Positions 40,311-49,671 are shown, numbered from the stretch's first letter. The stretch: 64,000 bases of DNA from Anaerococcus hydrogenalis DSM 7454 (GCF_000173355.1 NZ_ABXA01000047.1:36657-100656), one strand, 5' to 3'. Notes: a model not told the origin generated them from the letters alone. Made by a program: numbers and translations.

Positions 40311-40338
40311 AAAAGGACGTTTTTAAAGCGTCCTTTTA
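40311..40338 (+). terminator. Terminator of the V-ATPase operon
   Basis: AAAAGGACG (40311-40319) pairs with CGTCCTTTT (40329-40337). Confidence 0.8.
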
Positions 40339-40364
40339 ATACATAAATTTTAAAGGAGAAATGA

Positions 40365-41735
40365 ATGGATACTGAAGGACCCTACTGGAAATTAAGAATT
40401 TTTTTAATAGTTTTGGCACTTATTTTTTTAAATGCCCTTATAAATATGATTTTTTCATCTTTAACTTCCATAAACCACCAAAAATTAAGGGATATGGTTG
40501 AAAATGGAGATGAGAAAGCAAAGGATGTTTTAAAAATATCCCAAGACCAACAAAGACTTATGCAAAGTCAAAATTTTCAAGATGCAGTCTTGTCTATAAT
40601 TACCATTACCTATCTTTTGTTAAATATAAAGGATTCTTTGGCAATATTTTTGAATAGGGAATCTGATTTTATGCAACTTGTGATTATGGTTTTTATGGTG
40701 GTTTTATTTGTAGTTTTTAAAAGAATTTTTGCAAATATGATCCCCCAAAGAATAGGCATTAGAAATCCTTATACAATTTCTAAAAAAACTGCTGGATTTG
40801 CAAAATTTATCTTGTTTTTGACCAAGCCTTTTGTAAATATTATTAATAAGGTAACCAACCTCATTATGAATATTTTTGGTATAGAATCTAAGGCTATTGA
40901 AAAAGAAGTTACAGCAGAGCAAATTAAATCAATTGTCCAAGTTGGAGAAGACCAGGGAGTTTTAAGGCCCTTGGAGTCAAAAATGATAAATTCAATTATG
41001 GATTTTGATGATGTATGGGCTGAGGAGATAATGACAGCAAGGCCTGAAGTATTTATGATTGACATAAAGGATAGGGATAGAAAATATTTGGATGAATTTA
41101 TAAAATTAAAACATTCAAGAATCCCGGTCTATGATGAAGAAGTTGATAATATTTTAGGAATAATTTATACCAAAGATTATCTCTTGGAGGCGTTAGATGT
41201 TGGTATCGCTAGTGTTGATATTAGAAAATTAATAAAACCTGCATTTTTTGTGCCAGAGAAGATTGAAACTGACAAATTATTTTCCCAAATGCAAAAAGAC
41301 CACACCCACATGGCAATTTTGATTGATGAGTACGGTGGATTTTCGGGTCTTGTAACCATGGAAGACTTAGTTGAAGAAATTGTTGGTGATATGGATGATA
41401 CTTTTGATAAGGACCTTCCAGATATTAGAACGTCGACAAAGGGATCTTATATAGTAAAGGGTTCAACTTCCATAAAGGACTTAAATGATATTTTGGGTCT
41501 TGATATAGATGAAGAAAACGACCAATATGATACAGTTGGTGGTTTTATAATCGATAAGTTAGGCTTTATCCCAGATGATGATTGCGACCAAACTGTAATT
41601 TATAAGGATTACGAATTTAAAATCCTCTATATAGAAGAAACTAGGATTAAAATTGTAAGAGTTAAAAAAATAAATAAGTCCGATCAAAATTTGGATGAAA
41701 ATATTAAAAATAAAGAAAAAAACACTACTAATTAA
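40365..41735 (+). CDS. CNNM/CBS/CorC-HlyC family membrane protein
   Basis: The 456-residue protein has three or four membrane helices in a DUF21 (CNNM) region (about residues 8-130), a CBS domain pair (about 205-330, with IMTARPEVFMIDI and HMAILIDEYGGFSGLVTMEDLVEEIVGD) and a C-terminal CorC_HlyC domain. Family members are linked to Mg2+/Co2+ efflux or homeostasis; the old name hemolysin is misleading. The stop codon lies at the left edge of a 22-base direct repeat made by a hairpin element insertion. Confidence 0.9.
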   Translation: MDTEGPYWKLRIFLIVLALIFLNALINMIFSSLTSINHQKLRDMVENGDEKAKDVLKISQDQQRLMQSQNFQDAVLSIITITYLLLNIKDSLAIFLNRESDFMQLVIMVFMVVLFVVFKRIFANMIPQRIGIRNPYTISKKTAGFAKFILFLTKPFVNIINKVTNLIMNIFGIESKAIEKEVTAEQIKSIVQVGEDQGVLRPLESKMINSIMDFDDVWAEEIMTARPEVFMIDIKDRDRKYLDEFIKLKHSRIPVYDEEVDNILGIIYTKDYLLEALDVGIASVDIRKLIKPAFFVPEKIETDKLFSQMQKDHTHMAILIDEYGGFSGLVTMEDLVEEIVGDMDDTFDKDLPDIRTSTKGSYIVKGSTSIKDLNDILGLDIDEENDQYDTVGGFIIDKLGFIPDDDCDQTVIYKDYEFKILYIEETRIKIVRVKKINKSDQNLDENIKNKEKNTTN

Positions 41736-41966
41736 TACATAGTGTGTCAGAGCGTAGACAAACCCTCAAGCACGAATATCTGACTTCAAAAATTGCTGAT
41801 TTCTAAATTTTAAAATTCTAAAATCGCAAACTCGCTAACGCTCAAACAGTGCGATTTTTGACGAATTTTAAAATTTGAAATCAAATCAATTTTTTACGTA
41901 TGATATTCTTAGCAAGAGGATTTGCATACTTTGTCAACAGTCTGACACTACTAATTAATACATAGT
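41722..41966. repeat. Palindromic dispersed element, copy 2, flanked by 22-bp direct repeats
   Basis: The core 41760-41923 is a close copy of 13775-13941. Here the ends extend: GTGTCAGAGCGTAGACAAA (from 41744) is an inverted match, 16 of 19, to bases ending at 41948. The whole unit (41744-41944) is flanked by an exact 22-base direct repeat, 41722-41743 and 41945-41966. It looks like an inserted non-coding mobile element. Confidence 0.8.
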
Positions 41967-41976
41967 AGTGTTTTTT
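41945..41976 (+). terminator. Terminator of the CBS/CorC gene
   Basis: ACACTACT (41945-41952) pairs with AGTAGTGT (41963-41970), followed by TTTTTT. The element above separates it from its gene. Confidence 0.8.
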
Positions 41977-41978
41977 CT

Positions 41979-43631
41979 TTATTGTAAAATATTAACTCCC
42001 ATAGTTTTTTGGTATTTTTCTAAATAGTTCATTGACCCTTCTAGGTAGTAAATATTTTCTAAGCCTTCTTTTTGTAAATTATTTACTACAGTTTTTGCCC
42101 TCCTGCCGCTTTGGCAATAGATTAGGTATTTGTTTTTGTTTTTGAAATAATCAGGATTAATTTTTCCTACCGGTATATTTATGGCATTTTTTATGTGAGA
42201 TTTTTCAAATTCTTCCTTTTCTCTTACGTCAACTATGATAAATTCATCTTTTTTCTCTTGAAATTTTGGAATTTCAATATTTTTGATTTTTCCTTCAAAA
42301 ATATCTATAGCCTGACTTGCGAGGGTGTTTAGGGCATCTTCTGGGGTTGAATAAATTGGTTGGTAGGATATTTCTGTATCATACAAATCGTAAATATCTG
42401 CTCCCATGCCAATTAATCCTGCCACTATATCAACTCTTTTTACTACATCACCTTCTCCTACTGCTTGAAAACCATAAATTTTTCCTGTGTAGGGATCAAA
42501 GGAAATTTTCATATTCATAGGCTTTGAATATGGAAGAATATTTACTGAATCATTGTGGGTTATTAGGGTTGATTTGTAGGGGATTTTTGCACTATCTAAT
42601 TGTTTTTTGCTAAGACCTGTTGAGGCCACGTTCATATCAAATGATCTTAGGGCAAAGGAACCTATAAATGATGGGGATTTTTGTCCTAGTCCCTTTATGT
42701 GTCTTGCCACAAATTTCGCCTGTCTGTGAGCCGGCCATGCTAGGTTTAGTTTTGCTTTGGTTTTTGTAAGTGGGTTATAAACTTCGATTACATCTCCAAT
42801 GGCATAAATATCAGCATCATTTGTTTTTAAATTTCTGTCGGTTTCTATTGCTCCAGATTTGGTAAGTTTAAGGCCTGCTTCTTTTGCGATTTTTGAATTT
42901 GGCCTTACTCCAATTGCATTTATCAATACATCATAAGATTTTTCTTTTCCACTTTTAAATATTAATTTTTGGTCGTCTACTTTTACTATTTCATCATTTT
43001 TTATTAAATTTATGTGTTTTGAAATGTTTTCTTCAACAAATCCTGCAAGCTCTTCGTCAATATTTCCCAAAACTCTCGTCCTTACTACAAGAGAGATATC
43101 AAGGTCAAGTTCCTTCAAATTTTCTGCACTTTCAATTCCAATAAAACCTGCCCCATTAACTATAATTTTTTTTGCATTATGATCTTTGATATATTTTCTA
43201 ATATTTTCAACGTCAACTACATTTTCAACCTTAAAGACATTTTCTCTTTCCTTATCCAAACCCTTAATAGAATCAGGTATAAAAGGAGACGCCCCTGTGG
43301 CTATAATTAATTTGTCGTAGGATTCTTTGTAGGATTTATTTTCTCTTAAATCCTTAACTTTTACAAACTTTTCTTCCCTGTTTATTTTTACAACTTCTGA
43401 AAAATTTCTAGCGTCTATATTATTTTTTTTCTTAAATTCATCAGGCTTTCTTGCAATTAAATCCTCTTTATCCTCTACCATGTAGGAAAGGTAATAAGGG
43501 ATTTCACAATTTTTAAAAGATGTGTCCCTGCCTTTTTCTAATAAAATTATTTGATCTTTATCTGAAATTTTTCTTATATTAGTTGCGCAAGTTGCTCCTG
43601 CAGCAACTCCTCCGATTATTATTATTTTCAT
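41979..43631 (-). CDS. CoA-disulfide reductase with C-terminal rhodanese domain
   Basis: The 550-residue flavoprotein has the FAD motif GGVAAG at 7-12, the active Cys42 in SFKNCEIPYYLS (the SFxNC motif of CoA-disulfide/polysulfide reductases), an NAD(P)H-binding segment VNGAGFIGIESAENL and the second FAD motif IYAIGDVIEV. From about residue 455 it has a rhodanese domain (FIIVDVREKEEFEKSHI) with Cys506 in YCQSGRR. Such fusions reduce CoA-disulfide, CoA-persulfide or polysulfide using NAD(P)H. Role inferred: thiol redox balance and sulfane-sulfur handling. It diverges from galE. Confidence 0.92.
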   Translation of the reverse strand: MKIIIIGGVAAGATCATNIRKISDKDQIILLEKGRDTSFKNCEIPYYLSYMVEDKEDLIARKPDEFKKKNNIDARNFSEVVKINREEKFVKVKDLRENKSYKESYDKLIIATGASPFIPDSIKGLDKERENVFKVENVVDVENIRKYIKDHNAKKIIVNGAGFIGIESAENLKELDLDISLVVRTRVLGNIDEELAGFVEENISKHINLIKNDEIVKVDDQKLIFKSGKEKSYDVLINAIGVRPNSKIAKEAGLKLTKSGAIETDRNLKTNDADIYAIGDVIEVYNPLTKTKAKLNLAWPAHRQAKFVARHIKGLGQKSPSFIGSFALRSFDMNVASTGLSKKQLDSAKIPYKSTLITHNDSVNILPYSKPMNMKISFDPYTGKIYGFQAVGEGDVVKRVDIVAGLIGMGADIYDLYDTEISYQPIYSTPEDALNTLASQAIDIFEGKIKNIEIPKFQEKKDEFIIVDVREKEEFEKSHIKNAINIPVGKINPDYFKNKNKYLIYCQSGRRAKTVVNNLQKEGLENIYYLEGSMNYLEKYQKTMGVNILQ

Positions 43632-43644
43632 ATTTCACCTCCCT

Positions 43645-43689
43645 ATACTAATACCCATTCTTGATTAGTATTTGTAATTTATATATAAT
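43645..43689 (+). promoter_or_regulatory. galE promoter with inverted-repeat operator candidate
   Basis: TTGATT (43661-43666) and TATAAT (43684-43689) are 17 bases apart. ATACTAAT (43645-43652) is an exact inverted match of ATTAGTAT (43664-43671), overlapping the -35 and lying close to the divergent CoA-disulfide reductase start. Confidence 0.5.
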
Positions 43690-43734
43690 GAAAGTAGTAG
43701 ACTTAAGATAAAGACTTATAATTTAGGAGAAAAT

Positions 43735-44756
43735 ATGAAAAATATAATGATAACAGGTGGGGCAGGATATATTGGCTCCCACATTGCTGTTGAACTTTTA
43801 GAAAAAGATTTTGATGTTATAATTTATGATAATTTATCAAATTCATCCCTTGAATCAATGAAAAGGGTTGAAAAAATTACAAATAAAAATTAAAATTTTA
43901 CAAGGCAGATGTGCTAGATGGGGATAAGTTAAGGGAAGTTTTAAAAGATGAAAAGATTGACCTAGTAATTCATTGTGCAGCCCTAAAAGCTGTTGGAGAA
44001 AGTGTAAAAAAACCTTTGGAATACTACCATAATAACCTTACAGGAACTTTGACTCTTCTTTCAGCAATGAATGATACAGGGGTAAAAAATATTGTATTTT
44101 CATCATCTGCAACCGTTTATGGAGACCCAAAATCTTGTCCAATAACAGAAGATTTCCCAAAAGGAGCTTGCACAAACCCATATGGTTGGAGTAAGTCCAT
44201 GATGGAGCAAATTATGACAGACTTATATATTTCAGATCATGAATGGAAAATAATTCTTCTTAGATATTTTAATCCAATTGGTGCCCACAAATCTGGCCTT
44301 ATTGGGGAAGATCCAAAAGGTATTCCAAACAATTTGATTCCTTATATAACAGGAGTTGCTGTTGGAAAATATGATTATGTCCATGTATTTGGAGATGATT
44401 ACGACACAGAAGATGGAACTGGAGTTAGGGATTATATTCACGTTGTAGACCTTGCCAAGGGCCATGTAAAGGCTATTGAGGCAATAGACAAACTTGATGG
44501 GGTTGAAATTTTTAATCTAGCAACAGGATCTGGATATTCTGTTCTTGAAATGATTAAGGCCTTTGAAAAGGCAAGTGGTAAAAAAATTGCCTACCAAATA
44601 GAAAATAGACGTGAGGGAGATATAGCAAAATGTTTTGCCTCTGCAAAAAAGGCAGAAGAAGTTCTTGGTTGGGTTTGTGAGAATGGACTTGATGAAATGT
44701 GTGAGGATTCTTGGAGATGGCAAAAAAATAATCCAAATGGATACGAGGGGGAATAA
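43735..44756 (+). pseudogene. galE: UDP-glucose 4-epimerase GalE, frameshifted
   Basis: The short first frame from the ATG at 43735 gives MKNIMITGGAGYIGSHIAVEL, the NAD-binding start of GalE. It stops at 43892, and the rest (FYKADVLDG, the catalytic SSSATVYG and NPYGWSKSMMEQI with the YxxxK pair, RDYIHVVDLAKGH) is in another frame. One extra A in the A5 run at 43885-43889 gives a normal 340-residue protein. It interconverts UDP-glucose and UDP-galactose. The next gene starts inside its stop codon. The catalytic residues are intact, so a sequence error is plausible. Confidence 0.9.
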
Positions 44757-45676
44757 TGACTACAAGTTTAGTAATTCTTGCAGCAGGAATCGGCTCAAGA
44801 TATGGGGCAGGTGTTAAACAACTTGCCAAAATGGATGAGTATGGTCACACAATTATGGATTATTCAATCTATGATGCAAAAAAAGCTGGCTTTGACAAGG
44901 TTGTTTTTATAATAAGAGAAGAAATTGAAAAAGATTTTAAGGAAATTCTTGGAAAAAGAATTGAAAAAGTAATAGATGTGGAATATGCCTTCCAAAAAAA
45001 TGAACTCCCTAAGGGATACCAAGTCCCAAAAGAAAGAAAAAAACCATGGGGGACAGTTCCAGCCATCCTTTCAGCCAAAGAATTTATAAATGAACCATTT
45101 TTGATAATAAATGCTGATGACTATTATGGAAGAGAAGTTTTTGATTTGATGTATAAATATTTAAATAATCCAGAAAATTTAAATAAAGATCAAATTCAAA
45201 TTGCCATGGCAGGCTACAAATTAAAAAACACCTTATCAGACAACGGATCAGTAAACAGGGGAGTTTGCTTGGAAAATGAAAATCATGAACTTATAAGTAT
45301 AAAAGAAACCCATGCTATCGAAAATAAGGGTGGAAAAATAGAATCAGAAGAAAATCGTCCAACAGAATTTTTAAACCTTGAATCTCTAGTTTCAATGAAT
45401 GTATGGGCATCTTTCCCAAATTTTATTCAAATAAGTGAAAAATATTTTGAAAAATATTTGGAAAAAAATAAGGATAATTTGATGAAGGCCGAATATATAT
45501 TAGCTGATATGGTAGAAGAATTGTTGGAAGATAAAAAAGCAAGAGTAAAAGTAATTCCAACTGATGATCAATGGATTGGAATCACCTACAAAGAAGATTT
45601 AAAACCAGCCCAAGAAGAATTTAAAAAAATGTTTGAAAAAGGAATATATTCACCAAATTTATGGGAAGAAAAATAA
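44756..45676 (+). CDS. Sugar-phosphate nucleotidyltransferase family protein
   Basis: The 306-residue protein begins with the nucleotidyltransferase signature LVILAAGIGSRYGAGVKQL, followed by IINADDYYGREVFD, which holds the metal-binding aspartates. The KPWGTVPAILSAKEFI segment fits the family. It would activate a sugar phosphate with an NTP. Its coupling to galE (1-base overlap) suggests UDP-sugar metabolism. The exact sugar and nucleotide cannot be read from the sequence. Confidence 0.8.
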   Translation: MTTSLVILAAGIGSRYGAGVKQLAKMDEYGHTIMDYSIYDAKKAGFDKVVFIIREEIEKDFKEILGKRIEKVIDVEYAFQKNELPKGYQVPKERKKPWGTVPAILSAKEFINEPFLIINADDYYGREVFDLMYKYLNNPENLNKDQIQIAMAGYKLKNTLSDNGSVNRGVCLENENHELISIKETHAIENKGGKIESEENRPTEFLNLESLVSMNVWASFPNFIQISEKYFEKYLEKNKDNLMKAEYILADMVEELLEDKKARVKVIPTDDQWIGITYKEDLKPAQEEFKKMFEKGIYSPNLWEEK

Positions 45677-45720
45677 ATTTAAAAATTTAGTCCTATAAAG
45701 AGAAATATTAGTAAAAAAAA

Positions 45721-45800
45721 TTGACTAGATAATAAAAAATTGTTATAATTCATGTATAAATATACGACAGAAAAGCCCGGAAATTTTTCTGGGCTTTTAT
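45721..45800 (+). promoter_or_regulatory. Strong promoter followed by a terminator-like leader hairpin
   Basis: TTGACT (45721-45726) and TATAAT (45744-45749) are 17 bases apart. Twenty-one bases on, AAAAGCCCGGAAA (45771-45783) pairs with TTTCTGGGCTTTT (45786-45798), followed by ATTTAT. The hairpin may end the galE transcript and attenuate the new one. Confidence 0.6.
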
Positions 45801-45816
45801 TTATAAAGGAGGTTTT

Positions 45817-46536
45817 ATGTTAAATTTTGCACACAGGGGATTTAAGTCTAAATACCCCGAAAATACCATGCTTGCCTTTAAAAAAGCTTATGAGGCAAAA
45901 GCTGACGGAATAGAGCTAGATGTTCACTTATCAAAAGATGGAAAGCTTGTAATTATTCACGATGAAAATTTATTAAGAACTTGTGGAGTGGACGGACTAG
46001 TAAAAGATTTTTCCCTAAAAGAGCTTAAAAAGCTAAATGCAGCTGTAGGTTATGAGGGCTTAAATGAAGAGATTCCAACTTTAAGGGAGTATTTTGACTT
46101 TGTAAAAGATACAAATTTAATTACAAATATTGAAATTAAAAATGGAGTAATTCAATATGAGGGAATTGAGGAGAAATTATACCAAATGATAAAAGAATAT
46201 GATTTATTTGATAAGGTAATTATTTCTTCATTTAACCACGAATCTGTTCTTAGGATGAAGGAAATCGATAAGAATTTGAAATATGCCTTTTTGGAGGAGT
46301 CTGTTTTAGTAAATCCTATCAAATATTTAAAGGAAAATGGAATTTCTTGTTTCCACCCTCTAATAAATACTATTGATGAAAATTTGTTAGAAGAATTTTC
46401 CAAAGAAGGGATAGAGGTAAACGCTTGGCTTTCTTCAAAACTTTCTTATAATTTGAAAGATTGTCTAGACATGGATTTAGATGGAATCATAAGCGATTTT
46501 CCTGATGAAGTTGGTGAATTATTAAAAAATAAATAG
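45817..46536 (+). CDS. Glycerophosphodiester phosphodiesterase
   Basis: The 239-residue enzyme has a GDPD TIM-barrel: catalytic His6-Arg7 in FAHRGF, ENTMLAF, metal ligands Glu33 and Asp35 in GIELDVHLSKDG, His48 in VIIHDENLLRT, and TNIEIK. It splits glycerophosphodiesters to glycerol-3-phosphate and an alcohol. There is no signal peptide, so it is cytoplasmic. AAAGGAGG precedes the ATG. The symporter gene follows after 8 bases, so the two share a transcript. Confidence 0.93.
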   Translation: MLNFAHRGFKSKYPENTMLAFKKAYEAKADGIELDVHLSKDGKLVIIHDENLLRTCGVDGLVKDFSLKELKKLNAAVGYEGLNEEIPTLREYFDFVKDTNLITNIEIKNGVIQYEGIEEKLYQMIKEYDLFDKVIISSFNHESVLRMKEIDKNLKYAFLEESVLVNPIKYLKENGISCFHPLINTIDENLLEEFSKEGIEVNAWLSSKLSYNLKDCLDMDLDGIISDFPDEVGELLKNK

Positions 46537-46544
46537 GAGATATT

Positions 46545-47891
46545 ATGGAAAATTTGGAATTATTTTTAGATAAGGTTAATAAAATACTGTGGGGAAATTG
46601 GCTGGTATTTGTGCTTTTGACTTTGGGAATTATATATTCAATTGCTACAAACTTTGTACAAGTTAGGCATTTTAAATATATAATGCACAATACCTTGGTC
46701 AAAAGTTTTAAGGAAAGAAATGTTGAAAAAAGAGAAGGATCCTTATCAACCTTCCAAGCCATGATGGTTACTCTGGCTGGAAATATTGGTGGAGGAAATG
46801 TAGTAGGAGTTGCTACAGCAATAGTTGCCGGTGGATATGGGGCGATTTTTTGGATGTGGCTTGCAGCATTTTTTGGTATGGCCCTAAAATATGGAGAAAT
46901 TATCCTATCACAATTGTACAGGGGTGAAGATGAAGATGGAAATATTTTATCAGGACCTATGTATTACATAAGAGATGGGCTAAAAGCACCAGCTCTAGGT
47001 GTAGTTATAGCAGTATTGATGACCATAAAAATGATGGGGGCAAACCTTGTTCAATCAAATACTATAGCGACAATTCTTTCAGATAATTTTAACTTTAATA
47101 GTCTTTTGACAGGAATTATTTTAACAATTTTACTATTTATGATAGCAGTAGGTGGCTTAAAAAGATTGGCAAGAGTTGCAACAAGTCTAGTACCTATTAT
47201 GTCTATACTTTATCTTGTATTATGCCTTTTAGTAATTATTGTAAATATAAAAAATGTTCCCCTAGTATTTAAGGCGATTTTTGAAGGAGCATTTTCATTT
47301 AAGGCAGCAGCTGGTGGAGCTGGTGGCTTAGTTATAGCAAGGTCTATGCAATATGGTATAGCAAGAGGAATGTATTCAAATGAAGCCGGTGAAGGAACAG
47401 CACCCTTTGCTCACGGAACTGCAATTGTAGATCATCCAGTAGAAGAAGGAATCACTGGAGTTACAGAAGTATTTTTAGATACAATAATAATTTGTTCACT
47501 AACAGCTATAACAATAGGAGTTTCACAAATACCCCTCGATGGAGAAAGTATTCAAGCATCAAGCATGGCAATTCACGCTATAGGAACAGTTTATAGACCA
47601 CTTTCATACATTGCTATGTTTGCCCTTTTAATATTTTGCTTTACAACCTTGATGGGACAATGGTTTAACGCTGCCAAATCTTTTACTTATGCTTATGGAG
47701 AAAAATTTACAGAAAAAGTTAAATATGTTTATCCTTTCCTTTGCATAGTAGGATGTCTTGGAAAAATAAGCCTAGTTTGGACAATACAAGATATAGCAAT
47801 GGGACTTGTAATAATTCCAAATGTACTAGCCCTTTTAGTCTTGGTTAAAAAAGTTAGAGAACAAACAAAAGATTTTTTTGAAAATAAGTAG
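46545..47891 (+). CDS. AGCS family Na+:amino acid (alanine/glycine) symporter
   Basis: The 448-residue carrier has about 10-11 membrane helices. The AGCS signature is in LAGNIGGGNVVGVATAIVAGGYGAIFWMW, with GMYSNEAGEGTAPFAHG further on. These transporters bring in alanine or glycine with Na+, which fits an organism with a Na+-type V-ATPase. The substrate is inferred from family only. Confidence 0.92.
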   Translation: MENLELFLDKVNKILWGNWLVFVLLTLGIIYSIATNFVQVRHFKYIMHNTLVKSFKERNVEKREGSLSTFQAMMVTLAGNIGGGNVVGVATAIVAGGYGAIFWMWLAAFFGMALKYGEIILSQLYRGEDEDGNILSGPMYYIRDGLKAPALGVVIAVLMTIKMMGANLVQSNTIATILSDNFNFNSLLTGIILTILLFMIAVGGLKRLARVATSLVPIMSILYLVLCLLVIIVNIKNVPLVFKAIFEGAFSFKAAAGGAGGLVIARSMQYGIARGMYSNEAGEGTAPFAHGTAIVDHPVEEGITGVTEVFLDTIIICSLTAITIGVSQIPLDGESIQASSMAIHAIGTVYRPLSYIAMFALLIFCFTTLMGQWFNAAKSFTYAYGEKFTEKVKYVYPFLCIVGCLGKISLVWTIQDIAMGLVIIPNVLALLVLVKKVREQTKDFFENK

Positions 47892-47897
47892 GCATAT

Positions 47898-48554
47898 ATG
47901 GAAAACTTAAGATTTATAGAAATACTTGTTGCAAGATTATTTTTATCTTGTTTTATAGGTGTTATGATAGGTCTTGAGAGAGAATTTAAGGGGAAATTTG
48001 CAGGAATAAGGACCCATACCATAGTGGCACTGGGTTCTGCTCTTGCAATGATAGTTTCTAAATATGGTTTTTTCGATTCAAGTCGTTACGATGCCCAAAG
48101 AATAGCAGCCCAAGTTGTATCTGGTATAGGATTTTTGGGCGGTGGATTAATATTTATAAAAAAAGATTACATATCAGGCCTTACAACAGCAGCAGGAATA
48201 TGGACAACTGCCATAATAGGCATGAGCATAGGAGCCGGTATGTATGCAGTAGGAATAACAGCAAGTCTTGTTATACTTTTACTCCAGCTATTTTTTAATG
48301 AAGATTATGGCTTATTTAAATTTATGAAAAAACCCTATACCCTAGATATAGTTCTCGATGGACCTGAAAGTATAGAAAAAATAAATAAATATTTAAAATC
48401 TCAAAATATAAAATTTGTAGAAAAATCTATTAATTATAAAGAAGACAAATTAACCCTAGAACTTCAATATCACAACAAAAATGAAGAAGAGCTGATAGGA
48501 ATAATTGATTTTTTAAGGGAAAATAAAAGAGTTTTTAAATTTAGCCTGGACTAG
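47898..48554 (+). CDS. MgtC/SapB family membrane protein
   Basis: The 218-residue protein has the MgtC core: LARLFLS-type first helix, IGLEREFKGKFAGIRTHTIVALGSALAM, then AAQVVSGIGFLGGGLIFI and GLTTAAGIWTTAIIGMSIGAGMY. A soluble C-terminal ACT-like domain follows from about residue 145. MgtC proteins are linked to growth at low Mg2+ and ATP synthase control in other bacteria. It lies 6 bases after the symporter gene, probably in the same operon. Confidence 0.9.
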   Translation: MENLRFIEILVARLFLSCFIGVMIGLEREFKGKFAGIRTHTIVALGSALAMIVSKYGFFDSSRYDAQRIAAQVVSGIGFLGGGLIFIKKDYISGLTTAAGIWTTAIIGMSIGAGMYAVGITASLVILLLQLFFNEDYGLFKFMKKPYTLDIVLDGPESIEKINKYLKSQNIKFVEKSINYKEDKLTLELQYHNKNEEELIGIIDFLRENKRVFKFSLD

Positions 48555-48683
48555 AAAGCTCTAGAAAGCTTTAATGCTAAGTAGAAAAAATAAAATCGAC
48601 CTTAGCTTAAAAAACTTCTTAAAATATTTATAACAATTAAAGACAAAAAGTAGAATTAATACAATAATCACCCATATGGAGCC

Positions 48684-48851
48684 GATAAATATGTCTTGAT
48701 TTGGCATATTTATCCCTAAAACTAGTGCAGATTTATAACCGTTGATTTCGGTTATAAATCCTGAAAACTAGTGCGAGAGCACGGAAGAATTTACCTAGTA
48801 AATGAGTTTTCATGAGCACGGAAAAATTTGCGAAGCAAATGGGTTTTTTTT
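48684..48851. other. Array of four hairpins, candidate structured RNA or repeat
   Basis: Perfect stems: GATAAATATG/CATATTTATC (48684-48714), GATTTATAACCG/CGGTTATAAATC (48730-48760), ATTTAC/GTAAAT (48789-48803) and ATTTGC/GCAAAT (48826-48840), the last followed by GGGTTTTTTTT. The last two belong to a 37-base tandem unit whose stems differ by a compensated A-T to G-C pair. ACTAGTGC flanks the second stem on both sides. The remaining gap 48555-48683 holds nothing recognised. The last stem may be the mgtC terminator. Confidence 0.65.
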
Positions 48852-48939
48852 GTTTTGGTTTTTTAAAATTTTTTTAATTTTAAATTTTTTTCAAAATCCC
48901 TTATAATGTTAATAATAATATGAAAAGAAAGAAATGGGT

Positions 48940-49662
48940 ATGTTATGGTTATTAATAGGTATATAATTTTTATTTTTATTTGCCCTTTTGGGTTGGGTTT
49001 GGGAGAGCATTTATTGCACATCTCAAAGTCAAAAATGGCAAAATAGGGGATTTTTGTATGGGCCCTTATGCCCGATTTATGGTTTTGGTTCAATATTTGC
49101 CCTCTTTGCTTATGATTTAGTAAATAAAGGGAGTTTGGAAAAGCTTTCAATTCCACAAATTTTTATTGTGGGCTTTATTGTATCAATGGTTTTGGAATAT
49201 CCAACTTCATATATTTTGGAGAAATTATTTCACGCTAGGTGGTGGGATTATTCGGATGTCCCTTTGAATTTAAATGGAAGAACTTCAGTTCCAACATCTA
49301 TTGGTTTTGGTCTTGGGGCTATTTTGGTAATGGATTATTTGATACCAAAGGCTGAAAGTTTTTATTATCTTTTGCCAGAGATTTTAATAATTATTTTGCC
49401 CTTTATTCTTATAGGAATCCATTCATCAGATATAACCCTCACAGTTGTCAACTTGACTAATTTCCAAAAGGAATTGGATGAAATTGAGGAAAATTTCCAA
49501 GAAAAAATGACCCAAAGGGTGGATAATTTTTATAAAAGAAAGAAATCTTTCAATCCAAAGGCGATAAGAAGGGTAGTTTCCTTTAGGATGAGCAAGAAGA
49601 GAAATCAAATTGCTGAAAAAATTATAAGGGGAATTGAAAGAATTGAAGATCAAAGAAAATAA
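48940..49662 (+). CDS. Putative ABC transporter permease, CmpB family (PF06541-like), in-frame TAA near start
   Basis: About 240 residues with four or five membrane helices. GFLYGPLCPIYGFGSIFALF, LEYPTSYILEKLFHARWWDYSDVPLNLNGRTS and a basic C-terminal tail are typical of this family of unknown function. The family usually begins with a full first helix, which here would read MLWLLIGI-stop-FLFLFALLGWVWESIY from the ATG at 48940. The TAA at 48964-48966 interrupts it. The open part starts at TTG 48988 with no ribosome binding site. The gene is therefore probably damaged by one base, or misread. Its last 150 bases recur in degraded form at 54580. Confidence 0.75.
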
Positions 49663-49671
49663 TATTAAAAA

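Noticed and set aside
48555..48939. Mg2+ riboswitch linked to mgtC
   Set aside because: The hairpins lie downstream of mgtC, not in its leader, and no known riboswitch core was recognised.
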